NCBI RefSeq assembly: GCF_032854445.1
Contig: NC_088302.1
Location: 15,435,338 to 15,499,337, forward strand
Source: Liolophura sinensis
Lineage: Eukaryota > Mollusca > Polyplacophora > Chitonida > Chitonidae
DNA length: 64,000 nucleotides
Direction: 5' to 3'
Made by a program: the position numbers and the translations under genes. This document shows, one piece after another, positions 1 through 12,062 of the stretch. The stretch's first letter is position 1. The number at the start of each line of letters is the position of its first letter. The notes under the pieces are model-generated. The model ran no database searches. It had not been told where the DNA came from and was given only the letters and a program-made list of their open reading frames with translations.

Positions 1-2890
1 TAATTATCAGACTGCCTCTTACAAGACGTGTGGGGTGGAGGGGCGTTTCTCCTCTACAAAATAATAATCATCATAATGATAACAACACATCGATGAGAAA
101 CGAGGGTTTCTTAAACTCTAAGAAAGACTTGATGCTGAGGCAGTATAGATATGTACTTTTAGAGAAAGCAGGGAAACAGTGATTAAAAATGAACCCACGT
201 CATCCGCTTAGGGAGAGATATGTACAGCCAAATCAATCAGAAATTTGATCGGAATTTTGCGAACATTTCACTCATGCGACGGCGGTCAGGTGTGTGGGTA
301 AAGACATAGAACAAAGTAAGCCCTTACAATCCTCCTCTCGCAAAGTAACGATCGAACAAGCTCGGGCTGGATGCGAACTCATTGCCGATCTGGTGCTGAT
401 TCCACGAAGACAGTTTTGACTTAAGTCAAAAATTTAAATTATGAATTTCGAGCTTATTTCAGAGCCCTGTAAATTGAAATTTTAACGGTCTATTTCAACT
501 TGCATTACCAAAAACAAAACACTGTGACAACATTTTAAATTTTGACGTAGGTCAGAAATGTCTTTGTGGAATCAGCACCTGCGACTTGCTTAACTCAAAG
601 AGGAACTAATCAGCCGCCTTGGCTAACACGGGTCAGCTTTATACGAAGCCGTAAAATTCACATATTCCGGTTTGGAAGTCATCTATGTTAAACCTCATAC
701 GAAAATGACACGCTCATGCAGAATCAGTTATGCATATAAGCCCTTATTTTACTGCTTGTGTATTTCCCAGTGATGAATTATTGCTGTCATATTTTGATTT
801 ACAAGGAAGAAGTAACCGTTGAAAGCAATGAAAATAAATCTTCCAAGAAAATCTTGGGAAAAGTACAGTTTGCCCATTGTTTCAAGTAATAAATGTTTAA
901 ATAAAAGTAATAAATACTGATGACTCTAATGACTTTTAATATACACGGTACTCTGTGTGATGAAGTGCTCATGTGCAGAGGTTCAAATATCATTGATAAC
1001 TATAAACATGGGAGGCATTTAAGCTATTTGTTAACTTTAAGGCAAACTCCTTACGAAAAAAAATATTACTTTCCCGTATGGAGAAATGGTTATTTGTGAG
1101 GGAAAAAATTAGTAGAAAAAATTATGAATGAGAGAATGCACGAGAAGATCCAATGGCATTATGGGTTCGTCCATAAATTCCTTCTAACCTTAATGTGGTG
1201 GAGGTTATTCACCAGATAATAGAAAAGCTCCGCATAAATTGTAGTTTATATTGGAAGGTTAGATTAAGATGATCGACCGTACAGAGGCTAGCGTGAAATC
1301 TAATCTGTGTGTAAATTAATTATTCTCCCTGGGGTTCGTAATTAGGCACACATTTCGAGATGAGTCAGTGCAGGGTTCTAACCAGTAGCTATATCAGTTT
1401 ATGATCTGGCCCAGAAAAAATAGAAATCTGAGGTTAAACCTGGTTAAATTCGATATGATACGAAGTTATCATGTGACATCTGCGTCACGAGAGTTGCCGG
1501 CCCAGCCATGAATTCCTATTTGCCAAAGGGCCGGGAGTGAACCCTGTGGTCTTAGGGTCCGACCAGAGGGTCTGTGTAATCGATAAGTAGCTTTATTGTG
1601 ACACTGACGCCAGTGGGATCGGTCTTCATCTCATTATATCATATGATATTGTATTCTTGAGTGAAGGAGAAATGCGCCGAGGGGTCAGTACTGAGGGGTC
1701 CACATTTGTCCCGTTCACATTTTTCAGCCAACAGCCTAGGGATAACTCATGCATCATTTTCTCTAGCTATAAACAGACGCCAAAAAATAACATCCCAGAG
1801 AATTCTCCAGTCCCGACCATCTGCGTGCAAGCCTTCCATGAAATCATTTCGTGGAGCAAGTATCGGCGCAATTCTATTACACGGCGAGAATTTACTGCAT
1901 GGAGCTACGTCATAAAACTTTCCCCTGGGACGCGCAAAGTCTAGAAAAGAGTTACGCAACGTAATTTTACATCAGCCAACAACGTTAGTTCTAACACAAA
2001 TGACTCCCTGAACATAAAACCTCACAAATCCACGGACTTTTTATTTTTGTTAGGCTAAATTGGAAGGAAAAGCTAAGAAGATGAGAAATAAATTGTCTGG
2101 GTCACGGGGAATGATTTACTCTGCGCCATTAAAAGGATTGGTAAATAAAATTTAATGTCTATGTAATATCGTATGAATGATCTTTACTGCTACGCTGATT
2201 CTGACTCAAGTTTTGGCTTGTCCACATGACATAGCTGCATTTTATACCAAATTCTGCGTAATTCATGTCGTTTAGGCATGTATAAGTCGTTTTATGGAAG
2301 CACGAAAAGTTAGAATAAACTTAAATGGTTTTATCCGCATTCTTTTTATATAATGGACCTCATTGGGCGAGTACGGTGTTAGATTGGATGTTGTTTATGG
2401 CTTAATTCTCAAATTAAAAGTAGATGTTAATTCAGAACTTTGAAAAGCTATTGCATTATTTCAAAACGATATCTTCGCATTACTGAAAAATCTTTCAGCA
2501 TTTATCATTTAAACGATTACACTGTTAACATAAAAACTGTCGTTTTCTTTTAAACTTCTTCAGGCTAGCAACAATTTCGTATCACTACTATACCTTTCTC
2601 AACCTAATGAGAGTCAATCAGGTTGACAAAGGCATTAGTACTGACTTGTCACCCTGAATTGCAAGTTCACTGTCTACAAAACTAGCAGCTATTGTTATCT
2701 TCTTAATGCACTCACAGGCCAAAAACACACAAACGCGTTGCGCACCAGAAGGTCATTTTCATATATAAAGCCATGCACTCCCAATAACACACATGTACTG
2801 CCAAGGTTAGATCCTGAATTCTGATTTTATTTCATCATGTACAGTTTATCACTGTACAATGTATAAACATATGCATTGTGCAGAGATTAC
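1..2890. other. Intron downstream of the last visible channel exon
   Basis: On the minus strand this is the start of the intron after the donor at 2890-2889. It has stop codons in all frames at short intervals. I searched it for the next family exon (a phase 0 start encoding Pro-Tyr/Trp-Gly-x-Cys and a cysteine-rich block) and found none. No repeat or RNA gene stood out. A GC-richer patch lies around 1490-1960. Confidence 0.5.
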
Positions 2891-3072
2891 CGTGATAGGC
2901 TCCAGCTCCACTGCCGTGTACATGCCCACAGCCAGGTCCACGCCTTTCTCCGCAACCCAGGCCACCTGACCCGGCTCCTGCACTGTGATCCGGGCACCCA
3001 CCGCCGACTTTGTCCCCAGCACGTACTCATACTGCTCTACGTTCAACAGCAAGGATAGGCCATTGGCGGGAC
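2891..3072 (-). CDS. DEG/ENaC channel exon: NGLSLLLNVEQYEY palm / beta segment
   Basis: This 182-base exon has an acceptor TTGTTCTCATTCTTGTGTCAG and donor ACG before GTAATC. It has two completing bases and then 60 codons ending in phase 0. The protein reads PANGLSLLLNVEQYEYV, then AVGARITVQEPG, then EKGVDLAVGMYTAVEL. This follows the DEG/ENaC order NGL.l.ldi.q.eY, aG..v.ih...., G..v.pG....v.l. The usual Pro before the second Gly (v.PG) is Ala-Val-Gly here. This is the last exon I can identify. The following segments (Pro-Tyr/Trp-Gly-x-Cys, cysteine-rich thumb, TM2) were not found between 1 and 2890 and are expected outside the window. A 31-bp triplication lies in the intron next to its acceptor. 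Confidence 0.9.
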
Positions 3073-3086
3073 CTGACACAAGAATG

Positions 3087-3172
3087 AGAACAATGGCATT
3101 AATCAGATCAGAGAACGGGAACAATGGCATCAGTCAGATCAGAGAACGGGAACAATGACATCAATCAGATAA
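3087..3172 (-). repeat. 31-bp triplication at the 3' splice site
   Basis: AACAATGRCAT begins at 3089, 3120 and 3151, so the period is exactly 31. It lies about 15-100 bases upstream of the acceptor of the 2891-3072 exon. On the minus strand each unit carries CTGAT/CTGAC, which fits the loose branch-point consensus. Confidence 0.85.
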
Positions 3173-3874
3173 ATGCAACGAAAAGCGTACAGTTTACTGT
3201 CCGATTTTCTGTAACCAGTTAAAATCGGTATTTTTTTGCGTAAGTCTAACATGGAATATTTCTCGAAAAGCCTTTATTCAAGAACTACGTACAGGTATAT
3301 TGTTATGCATGGTAAATTTATTGCTTTAGCAAAACAGTTATGCTTAAGTATAAAATAAAACGTCTGGAAGTTTGGCGAAAGGGGGCAAAGATTTTACACT
3401 GTAATCAAAAATGGGCGTGAAACTGTGTCCGTAAAGGCTTCGGTAATGCTTTATCTCATGCACAGGGGTAGTTCGTCTGTGTGTCTACAGTTAGCATAAC
3501 CGGTTTGGGGGCTAAAAAATTAACATTCGTTTTTGTTGGCTTCTGCGGGATATGGTGTTACTGATATCTTTAAAACAAAATGAACCATAGCAATTAATAT
3601 ATTAACAACCAACGCACTTTTATTTCCAGTATAACTGATAAGAGAGTTTTCTTTTACATTACGCTGGTTGCATTGTCTGGTATCTGTGTCAGTACCCATT
3701 TATTTACACACTTATTTCGATCCACTCAGATAACTACACTACATATCACCTAAAACCCATACAGTACACCTCATAAATACGGCTTGCATCTCTACTTTCA
3801 GCATTTGTCGTTTTGGCCACACTCTTTGATGTGTCAGTTAACCTACCCAAAGTCGACTTCACTATCCGTGTGAT

Positions 3875-4030
3875 CAGACTCGAATCTATGCGTAGAAACA
3901 GACATTCGTATTCCAGCCGTCAATTAAATTGAACGTTTGGGTCAATAATCGCACGACCAGTTCCCAACAGGACGTTTAACACAAACCACCACATAAATCA
4001 GAAAGTATGTAAAGCACGAATTTAGCCCAT
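3875..4030 (+). repeat. Unclassified repeat C, fragment
   Basis: Contains the shared words AGAAACAGACATTCGTAT, GTCAATAATCGCA and GACGTTTAACACAAACCACC, seen again near 17006, 49920, 53240 and 63220. No coding capacity is visible. Confidence 0.6.
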
Positions 4031-4810
4031 AAAGGCCGATATTAGATACGAAAAAGAAGACCTGTTATGTACAAGAGGTTCACTTTCTACACTCTCATAA
4101 TTCTTGTGCTTCCCCTGCCATTCAGTCAATGTTGTATAACTTCCCTCGTAAATCACATTGCATCATGGCGGTATGACCTAGACAACATGACTTACGAAAG
4201 GGCAAAAGATATTGGACTTCGGAATCTTTGTGAATGTGGCCCCTGATCACGAGGACACGTGGAAATCCTCTGACCTTTGCTGGGTGTGTAATATGGAGAA
4301 TAAGATTCCTCCCTCTTTCTATAAAAGAGTCGAAGCAAGGGGAGCTAACCGAATTATTTTGGAGAAAGATATTAATCACAATTTCGATGATCCGAAACAA
4401 GGCGATTTTTCTGCCAAGTGGGAGGTGACAACGTGGTAGCTGTTCTATCACTTGGCGTGATGTCTCTCCACTTGATAGCGTTGTCATCAATAACCGCTCA
4501 TTTTCTCAAGTTTCCACTCTTCTGGTTTTCGTCGTGCACACCATGTTGATACGGCCATGAATCTTATCAACGCTGGGGTGGCATATTTTTTTTAGCTCTT
4601 TGTTGCCAAAGGGCGCATAACAGCCATGCAAGAATTAGAAAGTTCATATACTGGGATGAGAAAAGATAAGGCTTGTGTTATACCAAGTCAGAACAAGCGG
4701 TCAAGAGCACTCGTGTAAAATATGATCAATAAAAGGACCAAGCAATAAACGGGACTCCTTTCATCTTAATTGATACCAGCAGGAACCGTTACACATTGCT
4801 TTCCAGCGAA

Positions 4811-4913
<103 letters not shown>

Positions 4914-5940
4914 CTTAGTTTTTCAGGTGCTATACAGAGTAGGCTAGTGCTCGCATACAAATTACAAATTAGCACGGCTTAGCCAATAGTTGAGATTATT
5001 TCATATCGTTTGTGACTATTTATAAGTAATTGCCGTAACTCTGACTAAAAGTTTAAATTAATTGAGCTTGAAATGTACGTGGATATCATACAAGGGAAGC
5101 GTTGATTCTAAAAAGCCTTGGGCATGCTTTTCACCAGTTTGTCATCGATACTGACATCATATTTTGCCTTTGATGACCACGCTATTGCATAATGTCACAC
5201 ACGCTGATGGCTGGATTAGAAACCCATACACCGTCAACTTCCTGGAAAAATGGCAAAAACGTGATCATTATGGGTGAGGACTTAGAGCAAAAAAAAAGCC
5301 TCACTAAATAGCCGGATCGTTATAATAGCCTAGACGAGCCACTTTGTAGTGTCAGTATGACAACTTCATCAAACTGAAGAACCATTAGGGCAAGACAAAC
5401 GTGTCTTTTGGAGCCCAATTTAAAGCCTTTTATCGTTGTAAAGACCGTATTTGACAGGATAAAGTGCCAACAAATGTCAACTGCATGTACTTTGTTCCTT
5501 TTATTCGTGGACTGCTTCAGTTCTTTGCCACGCGTTGTCGAACAAACGAACCGGGAACGAGTCACTGTGTAAACCTCACATTCACAAGTCGACGATTTAG
5601 GACAATTTATCACGTATGGATGTTTTTGATGACGGGCGAATAGTTGGTGGATTTAAACAGCAAGGCCAGTATCAGAAGTAGAATCTGACGGACATCAGAA
5701 GGCGGGTATAGCAGCTCCATGATGGATGATAGAGAAAGCGAACAAAGCCGCGTATTCAACGCCACTGGCGAGATTTTCTCGACCAAGGCGCTAGCATTAC
5801 CGGCAAAAATCACAGCCGAGGTGCCGGGATGTCTTTGCCAAATTAGCGCCTTCAAGGCAGAGGCACAATTGGAAAAAAATGTTCTTCGCAGGACTGTGTG
5901 TCACGAGACGCATACTTTAGTGAAACAGCTATTGCGCATT

Positions 5941-6012
5941 AACCGCCGTTGTATAAGTGGAATATTCTTGAGTACGGCGTAAAACACCAATCAAATAAAT
6001 AAAATAAATAAG
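5941..6012 (+). mobile_element. SINE-A, 3' tail fragment
   Basis: Shows the family A tail: GTATAAGTGGAATATTCTTG, then AGTACGGCGTAAAACACCAA, then AATAAATAAAATAAATAAG. The tRNA-like head is missing. It supplies the last residues of the plus-strand ORF at 5719-5982, so that ORF is not evidence of a gene. Confidence 0.85.
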
Positions 6013-7029
6013 TTAGGCATTAATAAAACAACGGCTTGCAAATACAGCCCTGATTACATAACTATGCTGCGTATACAACGACTCTATATTAAAGTTCGTC
6101 AATAAAAATTTGCTAACACTCCTTCCAATACATGTTGCATTACTCAATAAACATAGACAAATCGTGCCATCAAAGCACTGTTGATTTAAACTGGATGTGA
6201 TAACCCAATACGGTAAGCGTCTCGAATGTCGTAGAGCAAGGTTATAATATGTTATGTTAAGATCACAGTTTAAGTTCAAGCATACCTTTACCGTGGCACC
6301 AAGAAAGTGCAGTTAACCTTCATGACTTTCACATTACATGACAAATCAGAAGCCTAACTGTCCTCCACCAAACGTCAAGTACATTTAGAACCACATATCC
6401 GGAGACTACCCGTTTTTTTCTGGTGCTAATTACGCCCTCATTGGATGAACGGAGTAAAACACAGCAGTTACATTTGACGGATTAATCCGTATTCTCTAGG
6501 GGTTCCAAAGCTCAGAAATAATGCCACCTCTCCTAATGTCATTTGCCTGGCTGACGATCAGCAAATGAAAAATAGGCAGCTGGTTCATTGGAAGACATAT
6601 CGGCAGCCGGATCTCCAAATCCTTTGGGAAATTCTGAGGCCAGACGCAATCCCGGACACTTGTCGACGGACGTAATATAAGCTCACTGATTTACCGTTTC
6701 TGCACAACTCTTCTTAACTTAAGAAGGACTGGTATCAGAGAGTGTAATAAAGTGTAATGCAGAGCTACTGTGTAACAGTATACGAGGAATGACGTGTATA
6801 TTCCGAAGCCAGTCCATAATTGCACTAGAGCAGATATTCAACATGTCTTTATCACAACGTGTCTCATTCGCAACGTAGTCGTTTTTATATCTTAACATCA
6901 TTATTTGCTCTCTTTTGTCATGTCTGAACTTTTCAAGTAATCTTAGACATCAAATAAACTCAAACTGATTTATGAAAGTAACGCAATGTCATGATCACAC
7001 TTATTATATGTTAATCCCGTGAATTATAT

Positions 7030-7190
7030 CCAAATCCGGGTCGGGTTATACCAAAGACTTTAAAAATGATCCTTGCTTCTGTCTTGCATGGCGCTCGCCA
7101 CTGATGGCGTGCCCTGCCACAATTAAGAAGACACGATATATGTACACACACCTAATACAATACGTTGGTGTTTAACGGTAATAAACTATA
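7030..7190 (+). mobile_element. SINE-B, internally deleted
   Basis: B-box-like AATCCGGGTCGGG, then ATACCAAAGACTTTAAAAA, a GGCGCTC block, GACACGATATATGTACACAC and a degenerate GTTTAACGG tail, in the order of the fuller copy at 31505-31800 but shorter. Confidence 0.7.
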
Positions 7191-9435
7191 CACGGTACTT
7201 CACTCAAGGAACAGATTTAAAATTCGGACAATGGCACTTAGAGCATACGCCTGAACCTAGACTGTTATCTAGGTCTTCCATGTTTGACAAATGTCAGCAA
7301 AACATGTTTTAGCTGATAACTGGCTACAAAGTCAACCCCTGTAGTGGGAATATTGGACTACGAGCATATACGAGAACTGGGTTGGCTTCAGTGTTGGAAT
7401 CCAAGTAAAATAATGTAAACTTTTCTAGGCTAAATTGTGTTTAAAGTTTAATGTTCAAAGTGAAAATTGCATCACAGGTACTTTTCAAAATATTGCAGTT
7501 CTTGGGTTCTTTGATTCGAATCATCTGGTCCAGATAACTAACATTACAATAAATGCCTGACGCTCTGATTTGAGTCTACGTAAGTTTTTGGAACCAGCAT
7601 ACCAGCGATACACAGACGAAGCATTTGCTACGTAAACCCGATAATGTTTTCCTTACTTTCTTTTGTAAACAGACTAATTTTCAGTTGCCTCAAAACCGTT
7701 ATAATTAATATTACCTTGAAAATGAGGTAGGAAAGGCGTTGTTCTGAACGCTGTTGAACGCCTACGCTCTGGGCTATTCTCATACAACGTTTAGTCTCCA
7801 ATACGGCCCGACAATTTCGATTTAATCTCCGTAAAAGCTGGCCATGCGTTAAGGACAAACGATTACCATCAGGTAGTTCGATATCGCCATCAAGAGATCA
7901 GTAGTCTGAGCCGTAATGGGCGCCAGCGCGGGCATATTGGGCACACCCTAAAGGGGCCTAGTTCTGGTCTATGTAATTCCAACGCTTATGAAAATCAATA
8001 TGAAGGAAGAGATAATAATCCGATACACCGGAGATTTGCTTTCCCGCTAGGCCCGTCTCATCGCTGTTTATTATGATCTGTACCCACGTTGTAAAAAGCC
8101 CGGGGCGATGGCTGACACAGTAGTCAATCTGAACTGCACATTGGGAATTATGAAGCTGGCTTCGAATGACTGGTATAGCCAGAGTGGAATCATCTCCCAA
8201 ACTGACTGCGAAAATGATAGGCCTTCGGAAAGCTGTGAAGGCACATTGTCACCACGAAGCCATCGACCGAGGAAGCGCTGTTAAAGTACCACTGGGACAG
8301 TTGCCACGCCTCGCTTAATCCGCCGTTGAAAGGCGTTTATGACTTTGGAAATGTCCATGGTTCAACCAACACAATAGACACCGGTGTTACAATTGTCTAA
8401 CACAAAATAATGTCGCTTTTTATGGCGATGGGCATTTTGCCAGTAACACAGATCTTCGTAAGAAGGGTGAAAACCGGCGATGAATGGCTAAGTTATGGAA
8501 TTCATATTGGCAGCAGGATATGTGGAAGAATGAAAGAAAGTGGGCTTACAGAATGATACCCAAAAATGTTACGAAGAAAGTTGATCAATAGGTATCAAAA
8601 GAAGGAATCAAATTGGCAATATGTCAAGTATCAACGACTGTTCATTCCTTTAAAACAAGGACATCTGGTTCCATAATGTTTTGTTCCACACTAATCTCTT
8701 CATTAAAGGAGATATTTCTCAGCTTCTCGTAAGGAATATTTATGGAGTCCATTTTTGCAAACATTCTTATTGACCTTATTGACTGACAGCTACATATGTT
8801 TCGATTATTATTATGCATTATTCTTTTTAATAGGTACTTCGTGCCCTGGCTTAAGCATTTGTCAGTGTGTTATGTTGTCATACGGTTTCGCTTCCTAATG
8901 TTATATCCCTCAGATTGTAAAATGTCATCTAATTAGATTACATGTTTCATATGACTTAGATTCCGCTTAAACTCTCACAGGATTTTCTTTCAATAGCAGT
9001 GAGTACGACAATATTTATGATTTGCAACCCCCATTCATTAGAATGACGCTGTCATTAAATCCATATATACCATGAAGGAATATCAACACTTTTTGAATAC
9101 ATATGATGAATATTTTTTGCATTGTGTCCACACCATCCTTAAGCTACATTTCCTTTCGTCAAAGAGCCACTGATTATTGATTATAACCTGTCAGTGATTT
9201 TTGTCAGGAAATTTTCACATACCATACTAAAACCATAACTGTAGCATAATAATATTCCTTTTATAAAGTGGATCCCATTATTTTTTTACTTATTTATTTA
9301 TTTCACTGTTTATTAACTAGATATTCAAGATTGTGCCTTTGTCAGTGGAATACGTTATTCTGTGCTCCTAGGGTTATGTAACTGTTACACAAACCCGGTG
9401 GAGTCGCACTTCTGGCTTTTTAGATTCCATTGTGC

Positions 9436-9722
9436 AATATGAGTGATTGAGTGTTTGGGGTTTAACGTCGTATTTAGCAATTTTTTTAGACGGAGTCCTC
9501 AGAGTGCATGTAATGCGCCTCCTTGTTGTAGGACGGATTTCCACCGCTCTTTTATCTAGTGCTGCTTCACTAAGACGATTTACCGAAGGCAAGTAAGCTG
9601 CACCACCCGAGCAAATATACTGACATCAGTCTACCAGTCGTTGCACTTACCCTTAATGCTAAACGCCAAGCGAGAAAGCTACGACTTCCTGTTTTAAGGT
9701 TTAAGCGGAGGCTCTACGACAT
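9436..9722 (-). mobile_element. SINE-B family copy
   Basis: Read on the plus strand it starts GTTTGGGGTTTAACGTCGTA, the inverted tail of the family. It continues through CTTGTTGTAGGACGGATTT and AATGCTAAACGCCAAGCGAG to CTTCCTGTTTTAAGG. The head is degraded. Confidence 0.75.
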
Positions 9723-9856
9723 CGGGGCTGGTAGTTGTGCAATACGAGCAAACATAACTATGCATGTTAAATGTTAAATCAGTTATGCCTCGTCTTTTCG
9801 TGTATTTGCTCACGCGCGTGCAAATTGAAACTATCACATCAAATATATATTTAAAG

Positions 9857-9990
9857 ACGTACATCACTGACAGTAAAACGAGAGAAGCGACGACAGTGTG
9901 GTAGCTGGCAAACGGTCAAACGTAAATGTTGAAACACGGTCTCTTTTCAGTCTATCTCAGTCGTTGTTTTATTTTAACTATTCATGTAAA
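9857..9990 (-). repeat. Unclassified repeat C, end fragment
   Basis: AAAGACGTACATCACTGACA then CGACGACAGTGTGGTAGCTG is the reverse complement of the segment near 50831-50900 and matches 56462-56600 in direct orientation. Confidence 0.55.
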
Positions 9991-10191
9991 AAATAATTAG
10001 GTAATAAATAGAACTCGCATCCTCTGTGTGTTTGTAGGTCAACATTATTATGTTATTCAGCACAAAGTATATACCCGGGTGCAGGAATATTTGATCGAAC
10101 TGTTTCCTGTGCAGTGTATATTTGTCCCATAAAGACGGCAGTAATCAACAGGTATCTTTGTCTGAACTGTAAACATTAGTCAACCACTTAC

Positions 10192-10307
10192 CTGTTCCAT
10201 AAACATTTCTTTTTCGTGCCCGAGGTAAAAATGTGTAACACAGCCCAAAGTCCGTGAGGGTTTCCCAGAAGTCCTCGAGATCACATGGTTCATTTTGCCA
10301 CACACAC
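10192..10307 (-). CDS. DEG/ENaC channel exon: cysteine pair and LTDFGLCYTF
   Basis: This 116-base exon starts after acceptor CACCAACAG (phase 2, one completing base) and ends ACAG before a perfect donor GTAAGTGGTT (phase 1). Its 38 full codons read CVWQNEPCDLEDFW and then TLTDFGLCYTF. That is the family pattern C.w.g..C...dF...lT..G.CYtFN in the extracellular domain of ASIC/ENaC/FaNaC channels. The usual Asn after CYTF is Leu here. The exon ends NVYGT plus one base, which the next exon completes to Gly, giving VYGTGPANGL. This matches the GGTGNGL junction region of ASIC1, so the join to the exon at 2891-3072 is well supported. The two cysteines should form disulfides in the folded extracellular domain. 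Confidence 0.9.
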
Positions 10308-10782
10308 CTGTTGGTGCAACAATAACATAATAGTTCCATAAAATTACATAACTGGAGCACAAATGAATGATGTTCTTGGTTTAATTAAATCAGTCATAGT
10401 ACAGTTGCATCTTCAAACTCTGACACAAGATACTTTCCCGGCTACCGTGGTTTCCTCTTGGTTTCTTCCAGAACAGCGTAAAGCATATGGCTTAGTAGTG
10501 CTATCATTGGAGAGTGAATCGAAACCATTACTGTGTCACGTAACACAACTCCTTGAGTGGTAAGCTAGATAACTGTCGATGATCAGACCAATAGGTATAC
10601 TAAAGATCAGGTTAATTAATGCAACTGTCTGGCAAAATTAGACCATTTATTTAAATTGTTTTAGCAACAACAAACAGTGGTTAAATAGACACTGATATGA
10701 AAATTTAGTCATGTTAGTGCGATTTACAAAAACAAAAACCGGTGATGACTAGCGAAGAAGAAAAGACTGAAAAGACAGTCAT

Positions 10783-10855
10783 TTTTTTATTTGATTTGTT
10801 TTACGCCGTACTCAAGAATATTGTACTAATTGATGACGGTTAGCATTGTGGCGGA
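10783..10855 (-). mobile_element. SINE-A, 3' fragment
   Basis: Minus-strand copy: TTTTACGCCGTACTCAAGAA followed by a degenerate GATGACGGTTAGCATTGTGG. It abuts the 61-bp array. Confidence 0.8.
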
Positions 10856-10879
10856 TGTTAAACAGATGTTAAAAGTTTG

Positions 10880-12062
10880 TAGGTGTTGTGAATGCGAGTG
10901 TGAGGAAGTGTTGATAACTAATAATGGCTGACATGAGTGTGTTAATATCGTGAATGCGAGTATGAGTAAATGTTCATAACTGGTATTGGATCTTGTGAGT
11001 GTGCTGGTCTCGTGAATGTGAGTGTGAGTAAATGTTCATAACTGGTATTGGATGGTGTGACATGTTGATGACGTGAATGCGAGTGTGAGTAAATGCTCAT
11101 AACTGGTATTGGACGGTGTGATGTGCTGGTGTCGTGAATGCGAGTGTGAGTAATTATTCATAACTGGTATTTGACGGTGTGATGTGTTGGTGACGTGAAT
11201 ACGAGTGTGAGTAAATGTTTATAACTGGTATTGGATGGTGTGATGTGTTGGTGACGTGAATGCGAGTGTGAGTAAATGTTCATAACTGGTATTGGACAGT
11301 GTGATGTGTTGGCGACGTGAACGCGAGTGTGAGTAAATGTTCATAACTGGTATTGGACAGTGTGATGTGTTGGTGACGTGAATACGAGTGTGAGTAAATG
11401 TTCATAACTGGTATTGGACAGTGTGATGTGTTGGCGACGTGAATGCGAGTGTGAGTAAATGTTTATAACTGGTATTGGATGGTGTGATGTGTTGGCGACG
11501 TGAATGCGAGTGTGAGTAAATGTTTATAACTGGTATTGGATGGTGTGATTGTGCTGATGTGATTGTGAGCGTGAGTAAATGCTCATAACAAATAATGGCT
11601 GGAATGAGTGTGCTGGTGTCGTGAATGTGAATATGGGTAAATGTTTATAACTGATATTGGATGGTGTGAGTGTGTTGGAGTCGTGAATGTGAGTGTGAGG
11701 AAGTGTTGTTGATAACTAATAATGGCTGACATGAGTGTGCTGGTGTCGTGAATGCGAGTATGAGTAAATGCTCATAACTGGTATTTGACGGTGTGACATG
11801 TTGGTGACGTGAATGTGAGCGTGAGTAAATGCTTATAACTAATAAGGGTTGGTATGAGTGTGCTAGTGTCGTGAATGCGAATATGGGTAAATGTTTATAA
11901 CTGGTATTGGATGGTGTGAGTATGCTGGTGTCGTGAATGTGAGCGTGAGGAAGTGTTGATAACTAATAATGGCTGACATGAGAGTGAATACGAGTGTGAG
12001 TAAATGTTCAAAATTGGTATTGGATGGTGTGAGTGTGTTGGTGTTGTGAATATGAATGTCAA
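10880..12062 (+). repeat. 61-bp minisatellite, about 19 units
   Basis: The unit carries TAACTGGTATTGGA, GTGTGATGTGTTGG, GACGTGAATGCGAGTG and GAGTAAATGTTCA. CATAACTGG recurs at 11281 and 11342 (61 bases). Central units are near-identical and the edges are diverged, including a variant with AACTAATAATGGCTGACATG. The minus-strand ORF 11863-12120 is an artefact. Confidence 0.93.

Noticed and set aside
4122-4490. 122-residue minus ORF overlapping 60-75 residue plus ORFs
   Set aside because: No domain, no family resemblance, no convincing splice sites. It lies in an intron of the channel gene and both strands are equally open, so chance is the simplest reading.
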